From NCBI RefSeq assembly GCF_900110485.1, contig NZ_FODY01000006.1, positions 1 to 64,000 on the forward strand: a DNA stretch of 64,000 nt. The letters run 5' to 3'. Position 1 is the stretch's first letter, and the number at the start of each line of letters is the position of its first letter. The translations under genes were made by a program, and so were the position numbers. This DNA is from Propionispora vibrioides (GTDB taxonomy: Bacteria > Bacillota > Negativicutes > Propionisporales > Propionisporaceae). The notes beneath the pieces were generated by a model. The model did no database searches. It was not told the origin of the DNA and worked only from the letters and a program-made list of their open reading frames with translations. Shown in pieces: positions 52,054 to 64,000 of the stretch.

Positions 52054-52141
52054 CTTGATGACCGGACATCAAAAGTCCAGGCCATTATTTCAGAGTAAGG
52101 CTTTGCCCGCATCCCGCAAGACTCGGCACGAGCCAAGTTTT

Positions 52142-54556
52142 TTATTTTTCATTATCCGCACTTTTTCCCAATTTGATTAAGGTTTGCATATACTCTTTTA
52201 GCTTTTTCTCGACCAAATCATGAACCGTATTGAGCGGATAGGTGCCATCTGCCTGAAGCTGCCCGGCCGGAGTACCTGTCAAAATTTCGATACCTTCATC
52301 AATAGTCTTGACCGGATAAATATGGAAATTTCCCTGCCGGACGGCCTCCACCACTTCGTCGTTGAGTGTAAGGTCATCTACATTCTGCCAGGGGATCATA
52401 ACACCCTGTTTACCGGTCAAACCCTTGATCTTACAGACCTCGAAGAAGCCTTCGATTTTCTGAGTAGCTCCGCCAATCGGTTGAATTTCTCCTTTTTGAT
52501 TGACCGAGCCAGTCACAGCGATGTACTGTTTGATTGGCAGGTCCGACAGACTGGATAAGATGGCATACAATTCGGTACTGGAAGCGCTATCGCCATCTAC
52601 ACCGTCATAGGTTTGTTCAAAGGTCAGGCTGGCTGTCAGCGTCAGCGGCTGGCGCTGGGCAAATTTTTCTCCCATATACCCGCTTAAAATCATAACACCC
52701 TTGGTGTGGCTAGTGCCGCTCATTTTTGTTTCCCGTTCAATATTGATTACGCCGCTTTTACCCAAATAGGTGTTGGCGGTAATGCGGGAAGGTTTACCAA
52801 ACATATACTCCCCGACCGCCATAACGGCCAGACCGTTAACCTGCCCCACTTTTTCTTCATCGGTATCAATTAAAAATTTCCCGTCGGCAAACATTTCTTG
52901 CAAACGTTCTTCGTACTTATTCGACCGGTATCGCTTCTCTTCAATAGCTTGTTTAACATGCTCAGCCCGGACAAGCTCGCTGTTATCCAGCGTGGCCCAT
53001 ACATCGGCCTCACACAAAATTTCCACAACCTCATTAAACCGGGTAGTCAGTTTCTTTTGACTCTGGGCCAGACGACAGGAGTATTCAATGACTTTGGCCA
53101 CAGCCACCCGGTCAAAAGGTTTAAGTTCTTTGCGATTTACCGTAGAACTAATAAATCCAGCCAGTCTTTTGATATTCTCCGGATTATTATTCATTTGGAC
53201 ATCAAAATCGGCATGAACCTTAAACAGCTTCCGGAAATCCTCGTCATAATTGTACAGTAGATAATAGATTTGCGGACTGCCGACCAACACGACCTTTACA
53301 TCTACCGGTACGGGTTCCGGTTTTAAGGAAGCCATGGCCAGCATGCCGTATTGCTCCCCCAGATTTTCGATATACAGCTTTTTAGTCTTTAATACCCGCT
53401 TCAAGGCTTCCCAGGCACCGATATTGGTCAGTACATCACGGATATTTAAAATTAAATAGCCGCCATTGGCCCGATGCAAGGCGCCGGCCTTAATCATGGT
53501 ATAGTCGGTGCTAACCATTCCCATGCGGGTTTCATATTCGACCCGTCCTACCAGATTATAGTAAGTCGGGTTTGTTTCCACCACAACCGGTGCCCCCCGG
53601 CTAGCTCCATTATCAACGACAAGATTGACCTTGTACTTTTCTTTTCCCGTCTCCTGCATATTCCGCTTAAACAGCATCAGCGGATTTTGCTCTTCTTCGT
53701 TGTGCGGCTTAAATTCATTAATATGAGTAACAATGTCTTTCTTAACAGCCTCCAGATAGGCCGTAACTTCGGTAAAGTCCGCATATTTTTCGGTTAAACT
53801 ATCAATCAAATGCCCAACCGCAAACAAACCGATACGGCTGTCCAAACTTTTAAGTTCTTCCCGTACTTCCCGTTCCACTACCTGCAGGTGACGAATAACC
53901 TCGGCAGCCTTGTCGTGCAGCAGCAGCGCCTTTTTCTCAATCTCTTCCCGCTGTGTGACATCCAGATTTTGAAATTCCTCCTGGGTCAGTACTTTATTAT
54001 CCACAATGGGCAGACCGGCAAAACCGGTCGTAGACCACTGAGGTTGTATTCCCATTTCCTCTGCTTTTTTATTAAACCCTTCCACAATGAGCGTACGTTT
54101 ATCCTGAAAAGTTTTAATCAACTCGGCGCGGGATTGTTCATACTCATCGCCGCTGAATACTTTGGCTATACCAGTTTTCAGCTCGTCCATGAGCACTTGC
54201 ATATCCTGCTGAAATTTAGCGCCCATACCGGCCGGTAGGGAAAGTGCTTTGGGCTGCGCCGCATTATGAAAATTATTCACATAACACCAGTCAAGCGGCA
54301 ATTCTTGCTTTTGTGCCGCCCGCTTAGTCACGGCCGCCTTAGCATAGGTAATCTTTCCCGTACCGACCAGGCCGGAAATAAAAATATTGTAGCCGGAATT
54401 TTGAGTATATAGCCCGAATTCAACCGCTTTTACCGCCCTGGTCTGGCCAATCATAACGTCCAGCGGCGAAACCGTCTGGGTCGTTTCAAAATCAAGCAAC
54501 CTTTCATCACATATAAAGTGCAACTTATCTGCCGGTAGTTCCTGCCAGTTAGTCAT
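52142..54556 (-). CDS. Lon-like ATP-dependent protease (LonC/YcbZ type)
   Basis: An 804-residue protein of the AAA_32/Lon_C group. The N-terminal part has a Walker A-like GLVGTGKITY; a long coiled coil lies at about 155-290; and the C-terminal Lon protease domain (about 560-780) has the Ser in DGDSASSTELY and the Lys in GGATQKIEGF. It lacks the canonical LonA N domain. Probably a cytoplasmic protease; substrates unknown. Monocistronic or with the zinc-ribbon gene upstream (41 bp). Confidence 0.85.
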   Translation of the reverse strand: MTNWQELPADKLHFICDERLLDFETTQTVSPLDVMIGQTRAVKAVEFGLYTQNSGYNIFISGLVGTGKITYAKAAVTKRAAQKQELPLDWCYVNNFHNAAQPKALSLPAGMGAKFQQDMQVLMDELKTGIAKVFSGDEYEQSRAELIKTFQDKRTLIVEGFNKKAEEMGIQPQWSTTGFAGLPIVDNKVLTQEEFQNLDVTQREEIEKKALLLHDKAAEVIRHLQVVEREVREELKSLDSRIGLFAVGHLIDSLTEKYADFTEVTAYLEAVKKDIVTHINEFKPHNEEEQNPLMLFKRNMQETGKEKYKVNLVVDNGASRGAPVVVETNPTYYNLVGRVEYETRMGMVSTDYTMIKAGALHRANGGYLILNIRDVLTNIGAWEALKRVLKTKKLYIENLGEQYGMLAMASLKPEPVPVDVKVVLVGSPQIYYLLYNYDEDFRKLFKVHADFDVQMNNNPENIKRLAGFISSTVNRKELKPFDRVAVAKVIEYSCRLAQSQKKLTTRFNEVVEILCEADVWATLDNSELVRAEHVKQAIEEKRYRSNKYEERLQEMFADGKFLIDTDEEKVGQVNGLAVMAVGEYMFGKPSRITANTYLGKSGVINIERETKMSGTSHTKGVMILSGYMGEKFAQRQPLTLTASLTFEQTYDGVDGDSASSTELYAILSSLSDLPIKQYIAVTGSVNQKGEIQPIGGATQKIEGFFEVCKIKGLTGKQGVMIPWQNVDDLTLNDEVVEAVRQGNFHIYPVKTIDEGIEILTGTPAGQLQADGTYPLNTVHDLVEKKLKEYMQTLIKLGKSADNEK

Positions 54557-54597
54557 TACGCCAATCCCCTCTCCCTCATTCTCCTTGACTAAACTTG

Positions 54598-54906
54598 CTA
54601 TACATGATTTGTAGGCTCTATATATGTTGATTGATCTATATTGTTCGCCTCAGCAGCCGCTAAATCCTCTTCCCATGCCACTTCCTGGCTGCCACAGTAA
54701 AAGCAGGTATCAAAATACTCCTTCGGATGGGAGCTGGCCGCATTCACAACCGCTTTGACAGCCCCCATGCTGGTAAGCTGTTCCAGTCCGTTTTCTTTAA
54801 AATCACCGATCAAGCCGGAAAGTGGTCCGTTGCTATAGGGTGAAGCCGGCAGCACTTTGCTGGAAACAAAACTTTTACGGTTTCCACAACGCAAGCAACG
54901 AGGCAT
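54598..54906 (-). CDS. Small zinc-ribbon-like protein
   Basis: A 102-residue protein with two knuckles, CLRCG near residue 4 and CFYCG near 68, enough for one zinc. The middle part (KENGLEQLTSMGAVKAVVNAA) is helical. I do not recognise the family. It lies 41 bp upstream of the Lon-like protease gene and may be cotranscribed with it. Confidence 0.65.
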   Translation of the reverse strand: MPRCLRCGNRKSFVSSKVLPASPYSNGPLSGLIGDFKENGLEQLTSMGAVKAVVNAASSHPKEYFDTCFYCGSQEVAWEEDLAAAEANNIDQSTYIEPTNHV

Positions 54907-54937
54907 ACAGCATCTCCTCCCTTGTGCTAAATTTCAT

Positions 54938-55621
54938 TTACGTTACAGGCAATACACCGAAAAACAGCAGCAATATTTTACTAGCATTAACAAAGGCATG
55001 GGCCACTATGGCGCTAACTAATGATCCTGTCCAATAATATAAAAGAGCAAGGCCAATTCCTATCACCATCATTTCCCCTAACCAGTACACACTAAAATGC
55101 ATGAGCGTAAATATAGCGGCACTGCCTATCGTTCCGCCCCACACTCCCCAACGTTCTCGCAGCGGCAGAAAAGTCAGCAGTCGGTATAGCGCCTCTTCCG
55201 CCACCGGTGCGGCCACGCCGGCCAAGAATAAAGGGGACAGCAATTGTTGCCAGGAGGCAGCAGCCTGGGCCTGCACGGCCAGTGGATGCTGTGCCGGTGT
55301 CAAGAGCAGCCAGGCGGCATAATATTTTTCACTATAGATACTGACGGTCAGCAGCCCCACTCCAGCCAACAACCCCCATAAGCCATTCCTGCCGGCATGA
55401 TTCAGGCTGAGGCCAATCTCCGTCCAAGCCACCCGGCTTTTAACCAGAACCAACCACACCAAAAACAACACTGTTATTCTATCGACCAGTTCGATCCAAA
55501 AAGCAGAGTCACCAGACCAAAAGGGATATACGGTCTGCGCCAGCAGCAATCCTGTTACAATGCGTAACACATGAACAGCCATCACTGTACCGATATTCCA
55601 GCTCGCTTTTTCCGGCAGCAT
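54938..55621 (-). CDS. CPBP-family intramembrane metalloprotease
   Basis: A 227-residue membrane protein with about six to seven hydrophobic segments. Motif 1 is PVAEEALYRLLTF (glutamates and Arg; the usual EExxxR), and motif 2 is FTLMHFSVYW (His). These Abi/CPBP proteases act in the cytoplasmic membrane. The ATG at 55621 follows GAAGGGAAG; the upstream in-frame start has no site. Confidence 0.82.
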   Translation of the reverse strand: MLPEKASWNIGTVMAVHVLRIVTGLLLAQTVYPFWSGDSAFWIELVDRITVLFLVWLVLVKSRVAWTEIGLSLNHAGRNGLWGLLAGVGLLTVSIYSEKYYAAWLLLTPAQHPLAVQAQAAASWQQLLSPLFLAGVAAPVAEEALYRLLTFLPLRERWGVWGGTIGSAAIFTLMHFSVYWLGEMMVIGIGLALLYYWTGSLVSAIVAHAFVNASKILLLFFGVLPVT

Positions 55622-55724
55622 GATCTTCCCTTCTTTTTGAAAAGCTGTATGTACTACCATTATGTACGGTCACAAATGCTTTAATGCCAAGATATATTTT
55701 CCGCTGCAAAGATATATGTTAAAA

Positions 55725-55764
55725 AAAATAAGGGCAAAAGCTTCATCGCCTTTGCCCTTATTTT
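55725..55764. terminator. Bidirectional terminator after gatB
   Basis: AAAATAAGGGCAAA / TTTGCCCTTATTTT stem with A run before and T run after. Confidence 0.85.
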
Positions 55765-55766
55765 TT

Positions 55767-57200
55767 TTATAATCTTTCCCGTAGCAGCTTGTTTACCATT
55801 TCCGGATTAGCCCGGCCTTTGGTCTGTTTCATGATCTGACCAACCAAAAATCCGATTGCCTTTTCCTTGCCCGCTTTGAAATCGGCTACCGACTGGGGAT
55901 TAGCGACAATAACCGAGTCAACAATAGCAACGATAGCACTGGCATCACTAATCTGGACCAGTCCTTTTTCTTTTACCACCGTATCGGCATCCTTGCCGCT
56001 TGACCACATATCCTCAAACACGGTTTTCGCTATTTTGCCGGAAATAGTCCCCTTATCAATCAAGGCAATCATTCCGGCCAGTTTAGCCGGTGTAACCGGG
56101 CAAGCTTCAATATCCAGTCCTGCCGTATTCAAGTGCTTCGACACTTCCCCCATCAGCCAGTTGGCAACTGATTTGGCATCGGCTTGGCAAGCCACGGTTT
56201 CATCAAAATAATCGGCCATCGCCTTGCTGGCGGTAATCACACTGGCGTCATAAGACGACAGGCCGTAATCGTTCATTAAGCGTTTCTGCCGGGCATCAGG
56301 CAGTTCCGGCAAACTCTGCCGGATTTCTTCCACCTTGGCCGGATCGACAATGATGGGCACCAGATCAGGTTCGGGGAAATAGCGATAGTCATGAGCCTGT
56401 TCCTTGCTACGCATCGAAAGGGTAATGCCCTTTGCTTCGTCCCAGGAACGGGTTTCCTGAATAACCCGGCCGCCTTCCTCTAAAACCTGTTCCTGCCGGG
56501 CCGCTTCATATTCCAGTCCGCGCTGTACCGAACGGAAGGAGTTAAGATTTTTGATCTCAGCCTTAGTGCCAAACGGTTCCGTACCGCATGGCCGCAGTGA
56601 GATATTGGCATCGCAGCGCAGGCTGCCTTCCTCCATCTTGCAGTCCGATACATCAATATATTGTAGAATGGCTTTTAGCTTTTCCAAATAGGCCTTGGCT
56701 TCCTCCGGAGTGCGGATATCCGGCTCCGATACGATTTCAATCAGCGGTACGCCGGTACGGTTGTAGTCAACCAGCGCATAGTCGGAATTATTGATCGTCC
56801 CGGAATGCACCAGCTTGCCAGCATCCTCTTCCATATGTACACGGGTGATGCCAATCCGCTTGGTCTGCCCCTCCACCTCAATATCCAAATAACCATTTAC
56901 GGCAATGGGCAAATCATATTGTGACGTCTGGAAATTTTTTGGCAAATCGGGATAGTAATAGTTTTTACGGTCAAATTTACTAAAGGGCAAAATCTCGCAG
57001 TTCAGCGCCAGGCCAGCCCGAATGGCAAACTCAATCACTTTTTCATTAATGACGGGCAGTACACCGGGCAACCCCAAGCATACCGGACATACATTGGTAT
57101 TTTGATCCGAACCGAACTGCGTGCTGCAGCCGCAGAATATCTTCGATTTTGTTTTTAGTTCGGAATGCACTTCCAAGCCAATTACAATTTCATAATCCAT
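55767..57200 (-). CDS. gatB: Asp-tRNA(Asn)/Glu-tRNA(Gln) amidotransferase subunit B
   Basis: A 477-residue GatB. It begins [20 protein letters not shown], with the zinc-type Cys residues in IFCGCSTQF and [28 protein letters not shown], and the helical YqeY-like tail ending [16 protein letters not shown]. It activates mischarged tRNA and transfers ammonia from GatA. Last gene of gatCAB, 3 bp after gatA. Confidence 0.95.
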   Translation of the reverse strand: MDYEIVIGLEVHSELKTKSKIFCGCSTQFGSDQNTNVCPVCLGLPGVLPVINEKVIEFAIRAGLALNCEILPFSKFDRKNYYYPDLPKNFQTSQYDLPIAVNGYLDIEVEGQTKRIGITRVHMEEDAGKLVHSGTINNSDYALVDYNRTGVPLIEIVSEPDIRTPEEAKAYLEKLKAILQYIDVSDCKMEEGSLRCDANISLRPCGTEPFGTKAEIKNLNSFRSVQRGLEYEAARQEQVLEEGGRVIQETRSWDEAKGITLSMRSKEQAHDYRYFPEPDLVPIIVDPAKVEEIRQSLPELPDARQKRLMNDYGLSSYDASVITASKAMADYFDETVACQADAKSVANWLMGEVSKHLNTAGLDIEACPVTPAKLAGMIALIDKGTISGKIAKTVFEDMWSSGKDADTVVKEKGLVQISDASAIVAIVDSVIVANPQSVADFKAGKEKAIGFLVGQIMKQTKGRANPEMVNKLLRERL

Positions 57201-57203
57201 TTT

Positions 57204-58664
57204 CTAACCCCCCAGCCGTGCCGAACGCTTGTGATAGTCATTGTTTTGTTCAAAGGTATACGCGGTGCGAAGAATGGTCTCTTCTCCCAACGGCTTGCCA
57301 ATGATTTGCAGGCCGACCGGCATACCGCCGGCAAAGCCGCACGGCACGGAAATACCGGGAACGCCGGCAAGATTGACCGGAATGGTGCAAACATCCTGCA
57401 GGTACATAGCCAACGGATCGCTGGTCTTTTCACCAATTTTAAACGCCGTAGTCGGAGCTGTCGGCGTAATAATAACGTCCACTTGCTCAAAGGCCTTGTC
57501 AAAGTCCTGTTTAACCAGCGTTCTGACTTTTAGTGCTTTCAGATAGTACGCATCGTAATAACCTGAACTTAAGGCATAGGTCCCCAGCATAATGCGCCGT
57601 TTGACTTCGGTGCCAAAGGCATGGCTCCGGGTTTTTTTATACATATCGATAATATCGTTGCCCTGCTCCCGGTGACCAAAACTAACACCGTCATACCGGG
57701 CTAAATTGGAGCTGGCCTCAGCCGGCGCCAGCAAATAATAGGCCGACAGAGCATATTCCGTATGCGGCATAGAGATTTCCCGGCACTCGGCGCCCAAGGC
57801 CACCAATTGCTCAATGGCCTTCCGTACAGCCGCTTCCACTTCCGGGTCCATACCGGCCACGAAATATTCTTTCGGCAGACCGATTTTCAGTCCCTTCACA
57901 TTGTTCACCAGCGACTTCGTATAGTCGGGGACCGGCGCATTAATCGAGGTGGAATCCTTCGGATCGTAGCCGGCAATGACATTCATGACATGGGCAGAGT
58001 CAGTTACATCCCGCGTAATGGGACCGATCTGATCCAGTGAAGAAGCGTAAGCGATCAAGCCGTAGCGGGATACCCGGCCATAGGTCGGCTTCAAGCCAAC
58101 CACGCCGCAATAGGCGGCCGGCTGGCGGATGGAACCGCCCGTATCCGAACCAAGCGCCCAGATGGCTTCCCCTGCAGCGACAGCCGCTGCTGAACCACCG
58201 CTGGAACCGCCTGGCACGCAATCCAGGTTCCAGGGATTGCGGGTCGGGAAAAACCCCGAGTTTTCCGTCGATCCACCCATGGCGAACTCATCCATGTTGG
58301 CCTTACCGGTCATCACCAAATCATTAGCCGCCAGTTTCTCGATAACGGTGGCGTCATAGGGCGGTACAAAGCGCTCCAGAATATGCGAAGCACAGGTGGT
58401 TTTTACGCCTTTCGTGCACAGGTTGTCCTTAATGATGCCGGGAATACCGCTCAACAGGGTAAGGGCTTCCCCACGGGCCAGTTTTGCGTCAACCGCTGCC
58501 GCCTGGGCAATAGCAGTTTCACGGGTTTGCGTTATATATGACTTAACCTGGCCTTCTACTTGATCGATACGGTCATGCACCGATTTTATAATTTCAACTG
58601 CCGTAATTTCTTTGTCAATTAGTTTCTGATGCAGTTCTCTTGCTGTATAGGCAAACAAATCCAT
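57204..58664 (-). CDS. gatA: Amidotransferase subunit A (amidase)
   Basis: A 486-residue amidase-signature protein: catalytic Lys in [14 protein letters not shown], cis-Ser in [12 protein letters not shown] and nucleophilic Ser in [12 protein letters not shown]. It frees ammonia from glutamine for GatB. The ATG at 58664 follows GGGAGG; the longer frame from 58694 has no site. Confidence 0.95.
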   Translation of the reverse strand: MDLFAYTARELHQKLIDKEITAVEIIKSVHDRIDQVEGQVKSYITQTRETAIAQAAAVDAKLARGEALTLLSGIPGIIKDNLCTKGVKTTCASHILERFVPPYDATVIEKLAANDLVMTGKANMDEFAMGGSTENSGFFPTRNPWNLDCVPGGSSGGSAAAVAAGEAIWALGSDTGGSIRQPAAYCGVVGLKPTYGRVSRYGLIAYASSLDQIGPITRDVTDSAHVMNVIAGYDPKDSTSINAPVPDYTKSLVNNVKGLKIGLPKEYFVAGMDPEVEAAVRKAIEQLVALGAECREISMPHTEYALSAYYLLAPAEASSNLARYDGVSFGHREQGNDIIDMYKKTRSHAFGTEVKRRIMLGTYALSSGYYDAYYLKALKVRTLVKQDFDKAFEQVDVIITPTAPTTAFKIGEKTSDPLAMYLQDVCTIPVNLAGVPGISVPCGFAGGMPVGLQIIGKPLGEETILRTAYTFEQNNDYHKRSARLGG

Positions 58665-58724
58665 ACTAGTCCTCCCTAAAAACAAATTTACCACTTCTTT
58701 ACCTGTCAGCCGGCAGGAAGCCTA

Positions 58725-59015
58725 TTATCCTTCTATAATCTTCGGCACTTTAAAGTAACCATCCTCTTGCTCCGGCGCATTAGACAAAGCCAATTCACGG
58801 GGCAGGGAGGTTTTTACCGCATCCGGCCGCATTACATTTTTCAAAGGCAGCACATGAGCCGTCGGCTGAATAGCCGACGTATCCACTTTATTCAGTGAAT
58901 CGGCATATTCCAGGATCGCATTGAGCTGGCCGGTAAAGGTTTCCAGTTCAGTTTCCGGCATGTCCAATCTTGAAAGAAGCGCCACTTTTTCCACATCATT
59001 TCGTGTAATCTTCAT
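58725..59015 (-). CDS. gatC: Amidotransferase subunit C
   Basis: A 96-residue GatC (KITRNDVEKVALLSRLDM, ending EDGYFKVPKIIEG) which wraps around GatA and GatB. The ATG at 59015 is used. First gene of the operon gatCAB. Confidence 0.93.
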   Translation of the reverse strand: MKITRNDVEKVALLSRLDMPETELETFTGQLNAILEYADSLNKVDTSAIQPTAHVLPLKNVMRPDAVKTSLPRELALSNAPEQEDGYFKVPKIIEG

Positions 59016-59345
59016 CTTTTCACCATCCAAACTAAAGTTTCACAAACATTCCATAAGACCTATATTATACCATAATATTATACCACGGCACAGAAAGAAT
59101 GAAACCGTTGATTCAATAATATATTGCCGCTGTCAGGGAATTCGGCCTGTTTTACATTACGAGCCACCTCGGAACTGACGGCTTTTTGCTTCAACAGAAT
59201 TCAACTCGAACCACCCATGCATAAAAGCACTGTTTTACGTTAAAGGATATTAACACCAAATGCTGAATAAAGAATGATGGATAACTAAACCAAAGACATA
59301 CTGGGCCGTAGCGCTGGCTAAATCCACAATAAGGAGTCTTTTGTT
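59016..59345. other. Divergent intergenic region
   Basis: 330 bp between gatC and a divergent secreted-protein gene. It must hold both promoters; a TATACCATAATATTATACC segment near 59066-59084 could supply -10 elements on either strand. No gene or named RNA seen. Confidence 0.35.
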
Positions 59346-59915
59346 ATGAGAAAAAAAATCTTTCTTTTTCTGCTGAGCATGTCAATTATCTTGTCCTTTA
59401 CTACCTGCCTTGCCGCTCAACCGCAAAAAGTAGCTATCCTGCCGGTCATAACCCCCGGCTATATAAAGCTGGACCAGGCCTATGAGCGTCAGATCACCCA
59501 AGCTCTGAAACGGAAATTCCATACTTCGTTAGCCTCACTGGTACCGGTCTTTGAACTTTTGCCGGCAGACACGATCCAGACCGATTATACAGCTATACAA
59601 ACGCACAACGGCAAGCCAGTACTTGATAAAGCCCTGTTGCAGGCCATGGCAGCCGCCACGCAAGCGGACATTGTCATTGCGGCCGAGGTTACCTCCTTCC
59701 GCGCGCTCACGCACCGTACCTGGGATAATGAGGAGGTTCAGGAAACCGATGTCGCCTTACATATCGCCAGCTATCAAAAAAGCTCCGATTCCTTCCTAAC
59801 AGTTCGTGACCGGCAAACTTACCGAGGTACCTTCCTGCTTAGCGGCCGGCCAGACTATATCCTGGACGACCTGCTCTACCGGCTGCTGAACAAGCTGCCT
59901 AACTACCAGCAATAA
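59346..59915 (+). CDS. Secreted protein of unknown function
   Basis: A 189-residue protein with a signal peptide (about 1-24, ending CLAAQ). The mature part begins KVAILPVITPGYIK and has QADIVIAAEVTSFR, a pattern of periplasmic proteins related to the GNA1162/DUF4136-like or TolB N-terminal fold (alternating strands and helices). I cannot assign it firmly. AAGGAG ahead of the ATG. Confidence 0.6.
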   Translation: MRKKIFLFLLSMSIILSFTTCLAAQPQKVAILPVITPGYIKLDQAYERQITQALKRKFHTSLASLVPVFELLPADTIQTDYTAIQTHNGKPVLDKALLQAMAAATQADIVIAAEVTSFRALTHRTWDNEEVQETDVALHIASYQKSSDSFLTVRDRQTYRGTFLLSGRPDYILDDLLYRLLNKLPNYQQ

Positions 59916-59969
59916 CCCAGGTGGTGACAGGTTCCTATCTTAAATCAAAGGATGCAGGATGAAATCCCA

Positions 59970-60221
59970 CTATTTTTTGCCGCGCTTATTGTCAATCCGC
60001 TTTTCCAGTCCATATAGCTCTTCTACTTTTTTAGTCATTAACGCCTGTGCATCGGCGACCGCCTGATTGTAAAAATAAGGTCCGATCTGCCGCACCATAA
60101 AGTCCAGCAGTACCGCTGCCTGAAAATCACTGAGTTCTTCATCCCGTTCGGTAAGAAAGAACTCCTTTATTGCACGCAATACTTCTGTTTCCGCTTCTTG
60201 CCCCAGCTTAATCTCACTCAA
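59970..60221 (-). CDS. DUF2164-family protein
   Basis: An 83-residue protein: FFLTERDEELSDFQAAVLLDF and QIGPYFYNQAVADAQALM match DUF2164. Function unknown; cytoplasmic, helical. Divergent from the membrane protein at 60282. Confidence 0.75.
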   Translation of the reverse strand: MSEIKLGQEAETEVLRAIKEFFLTERDEELSDFQAAVLLDFMVRQIGPYFYNQAVADAQALMTKKVEELYGLEKRIDNKRGKK

Positions 60222-60281
60222 ACTAACACCTCTTTGTCGCTTTTATTGCTTTTCATGGATTACACACAGGAGGAATTTCTT

Positions 60282-60719
60282 ATGTTATATTTGCTTTTAT
60301 CGTTTTGCGCCGGCCTGGGCATTACCTTCCAGGCCGGTCTGAATACCCAACTGCGTACCGCTCTGGGCAATCCGGTACTGGCATCGCTGATCAGCTTTGC
60401 GGTCGGTTCAGTGGCACTATTGATCTGCGTTCTGGTAACCAACGGCTCCATTCCGCCTCTGGCCAGTTTAACTCAGATTAGTTGGTGGAAATGGTGCGGC
60501 GGGCTGCTGGGGGCCTTTTATGTGTATGCCGTTATCATGCTGACTCCTTTGATCGGTCCGGCCAATATGCTCAGCCTGACCGTACTGGGCCAGTTGCTGC
60601 TTTCGATCATCCTGGAACATTACGGACTGCTGGGATTCAGCATTCACACAGTCAGCCCGTTCCGTATCGCCGGCCTGGCCCTGCTAGTCAGCGGCGTATA
60701 TCTGATTCAGAAATACTAG
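60282..60719 (+). CDS. DMT-type transporter, YdcZ/DUF606 family
   Basis: A 145-residue membrane protein with five segments (QAGLNTQLRTALGNPVLASL, then VYAVIMLTPLIGPANML). Half-size DMT transporters like this dimerise. ATG at 60282 with AGGAGG ahead; the longer frame from 60198 overlaps the divergent gene. Substrate unknown. Confidence 0.8.
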   Translation: MLYLLLSFCAGLGITFQAGLNTQLRTALGNPVLASLISFAVGSVALLICVLVTNGSIPPLASLTQISWWKWCGGLLGAFYVYAVIMLTPLIGPANMLSLTVLGQLLLSIILEHYGLLGFSIHTVSPFRIAGLALLVSGVYLIQKY

Positions 60720-60796
60720 TACGTTATCAACCTTAATCCTGTGAAAACTGGCGGTCTATTCTTCTACTGCTTTTAAGACTGACAATGTACTAGCCT

Positions 60797-60838
60797 GTAA
60801 AAAAGAGGTTCAGCTTACGGCTAGAACCTCTTTTTTAC
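60797..60838. terminator. Bidirectional terminator between convergent genes
   Basis: 15-bp perfect stem GTAAAAAAGAGGTTC / GAACCTCTTTTTTAC between the DMT and guanylate-kinase-like genes. Confidence 0.85.
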
Positions 60839-60842
60839 ACGA

Positions 60843-61403
60843 TTACTCTTCTCGTTTTTTAAAGCTTACCAGATCCATAATCGCTAAAATCTGTCTTACC
60901 GCATTAGCCATCGTTCCCGTGTTCTTTACCACATGATCGGCCATCTGCCAGTTATTAAACTCACCACTAAGTTCGGCATAATCAAGCCGCTTTTTAATAT
61001 CTTCCAGATCGGCGCCCTGCAGAATGTACCGGTTTAAAATCGTATCTTTATCGACTAAAACATAAATGGATTCCACCCGTTCGCCCAGAATCTTTTTCAG
61101 TTGTTCAAACCCGGCCAGACTAACATCGACCACCGAGACAGGATAACTGCTCACTTTATTGGTCACTTCTTCCTTGCTCAGTCCGTAGTAGGCTCCGGAA
61201 TAGTTCACCTTTTCTAAAAAGGCCGTCTGCGTAAATTCGGTTTTATCAGTAAAATAGTAGTCGATGCCTTGCCGCTCTCCTGCTTTGGGCGCTCTCGTCG
61301 TATGGCTGACCAGTGCCGGAATCTCATATTGGTCGTACAAGCTTTTGACAATTGAGCTTTTTCCTGATGCCGGCGGCCCAATAATAGCATACACCTTATG
61401 CAT
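60843..61403 (-). CDS. Guanylate-kinase-like P-loop protein
   Basis: A 186-residue protein: P-loop IIGPPASGKSSIVKSL, then SHTTRAPKAGERQGIDYYF, the GMP-binding segment of guanylate kinases. The lid region is diverged. It is shorter in the middle than Gmk and has no rpoZ/coaBC neighbours, so it is likely a second, Gmk-related kinase; substrate GMP is plausible but not certain. Confidence 0.75.
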   Translation of the reverse strand: MHKVYAIIGPPASGKSSIVKSLYDQYEIPALVSHTTRAPKAGERQGIDYYFTDKTEFTQTAFLEKVNYSGAYYGLSKEEVTNKVSSYPVSVVDVSLAGFEQLKKILGERVESIYVLVDKDTILNRYILQGADLEDIKKRLDYAELSGEFNNWQMADHVVKNTGTMANAVRQILAIMDLVSFKKREE

Positions 61404-61597
61404 AGAGCTATCCCCCTTTAGGCTAAAATTCCATTTTCAAGCTGCTATAGTTACATATACTTTATATCTGCCCAAAACCCTTTCGGAACTTCTGGACAAA
61501 CCTTCCTGAAAAGGGACTTTCAGAAAAGTTGCTTCCCTGCAACTGGCAAAAATATGATAAAATATCAACATATTGACGTATAGTAAGGAGCGATACA

Positions 61598-64000
<2,403 letters not shown>

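Overview
The window looks like a chromosome segment of an anaerobic, diderm Firmicute (Negativicutes, most likely Sporomusaceae-like; inference). The reasons are a TonB/ExbB/ExbD set and a TonB-dependent receptor, which need an outer membrane, alongside Firmicutes-type genes: a LevR-type sigma-54 activator, mannose- and glucitol-type PTS, gatCAB, RlmD-type methyltransferase and two oxygen-sensitive glycyl radical enzymes (GREs). No rRNA, tRNA or CRISPR array was recognised.

Layout. 0-3 kb: an IS110-type transposase end, a 5'-truncated methyltransferase, degenerate tails of an RlmD-like gene, a zinc-ribbon protein and an NlpC/P60 hydrolase. 3.2-9.2 kb: a KdpDE-like two-component system with a short sensor, a frameshifted Old Yellow Enzyme gene, an Rnk/GreA-C-type protein, and an mreB paralogue followed by an ACT-PAS protein. 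Two promoters with identical four-box CTCACA architecture bracket this region. 9.3-19.7 kb: a metal (probably copper) uptake and envelope region: tonB-exbB-exbD, a copper-type TonB receptor, secreted small proteins, a NarL-type two-component system, and a DUF4418 / FtsX-permease / ATPase export set. Four leader elements of similar build (GYTGATTR followed by a GC hairpin) precede these units. 19.8-21.1 kb: a lone FtsH extracellular-domain protein and a decayed gene.

21.2-34.8 kb: catabolic locus 1, all minus strand apart from its divergent DeoR regulator. It holds GRE-1, its activase, gutM, a DeoC-type aldolase, a GntR regulator, a glucitol-family PTS with a naturally split SrlE, a zinc alcohol dehydrogenase, a class II aldolase, a triose-phosphate-isomerase-like protein and a YdcF-like protein. 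Two MITE-like elements sit inside it. The gene set suggests PTS uptake of a polyol followed by both oxidation/aldol cleavage and radical dehydration/DeoC cleavage. 35-36 kb holds gene debris, including an amino-acid permease remnant.

36-49.7 kb: catabolic locus 2, a mannose-family PTS (EIIA-B-C-D) behind a sigma-54 promoter, an aldose-1-epimerase, a HAD phosphatase/mutase, ManA, a second GRE with activase, a divergent NanE-like epimerase, a DeoR repressor and a LevR-like activator. The GRE in a NanE/ManA/PTS operon is the strongest candidate here for an undescribed pathway. 50.6-64 kb: housekeeping genes (RlmD-type methyltransferase, Lon-like protease, CPBP protease, gatCAB, guanylate-kinase-like protein, ligA) and several small secreted or membrane proteins.
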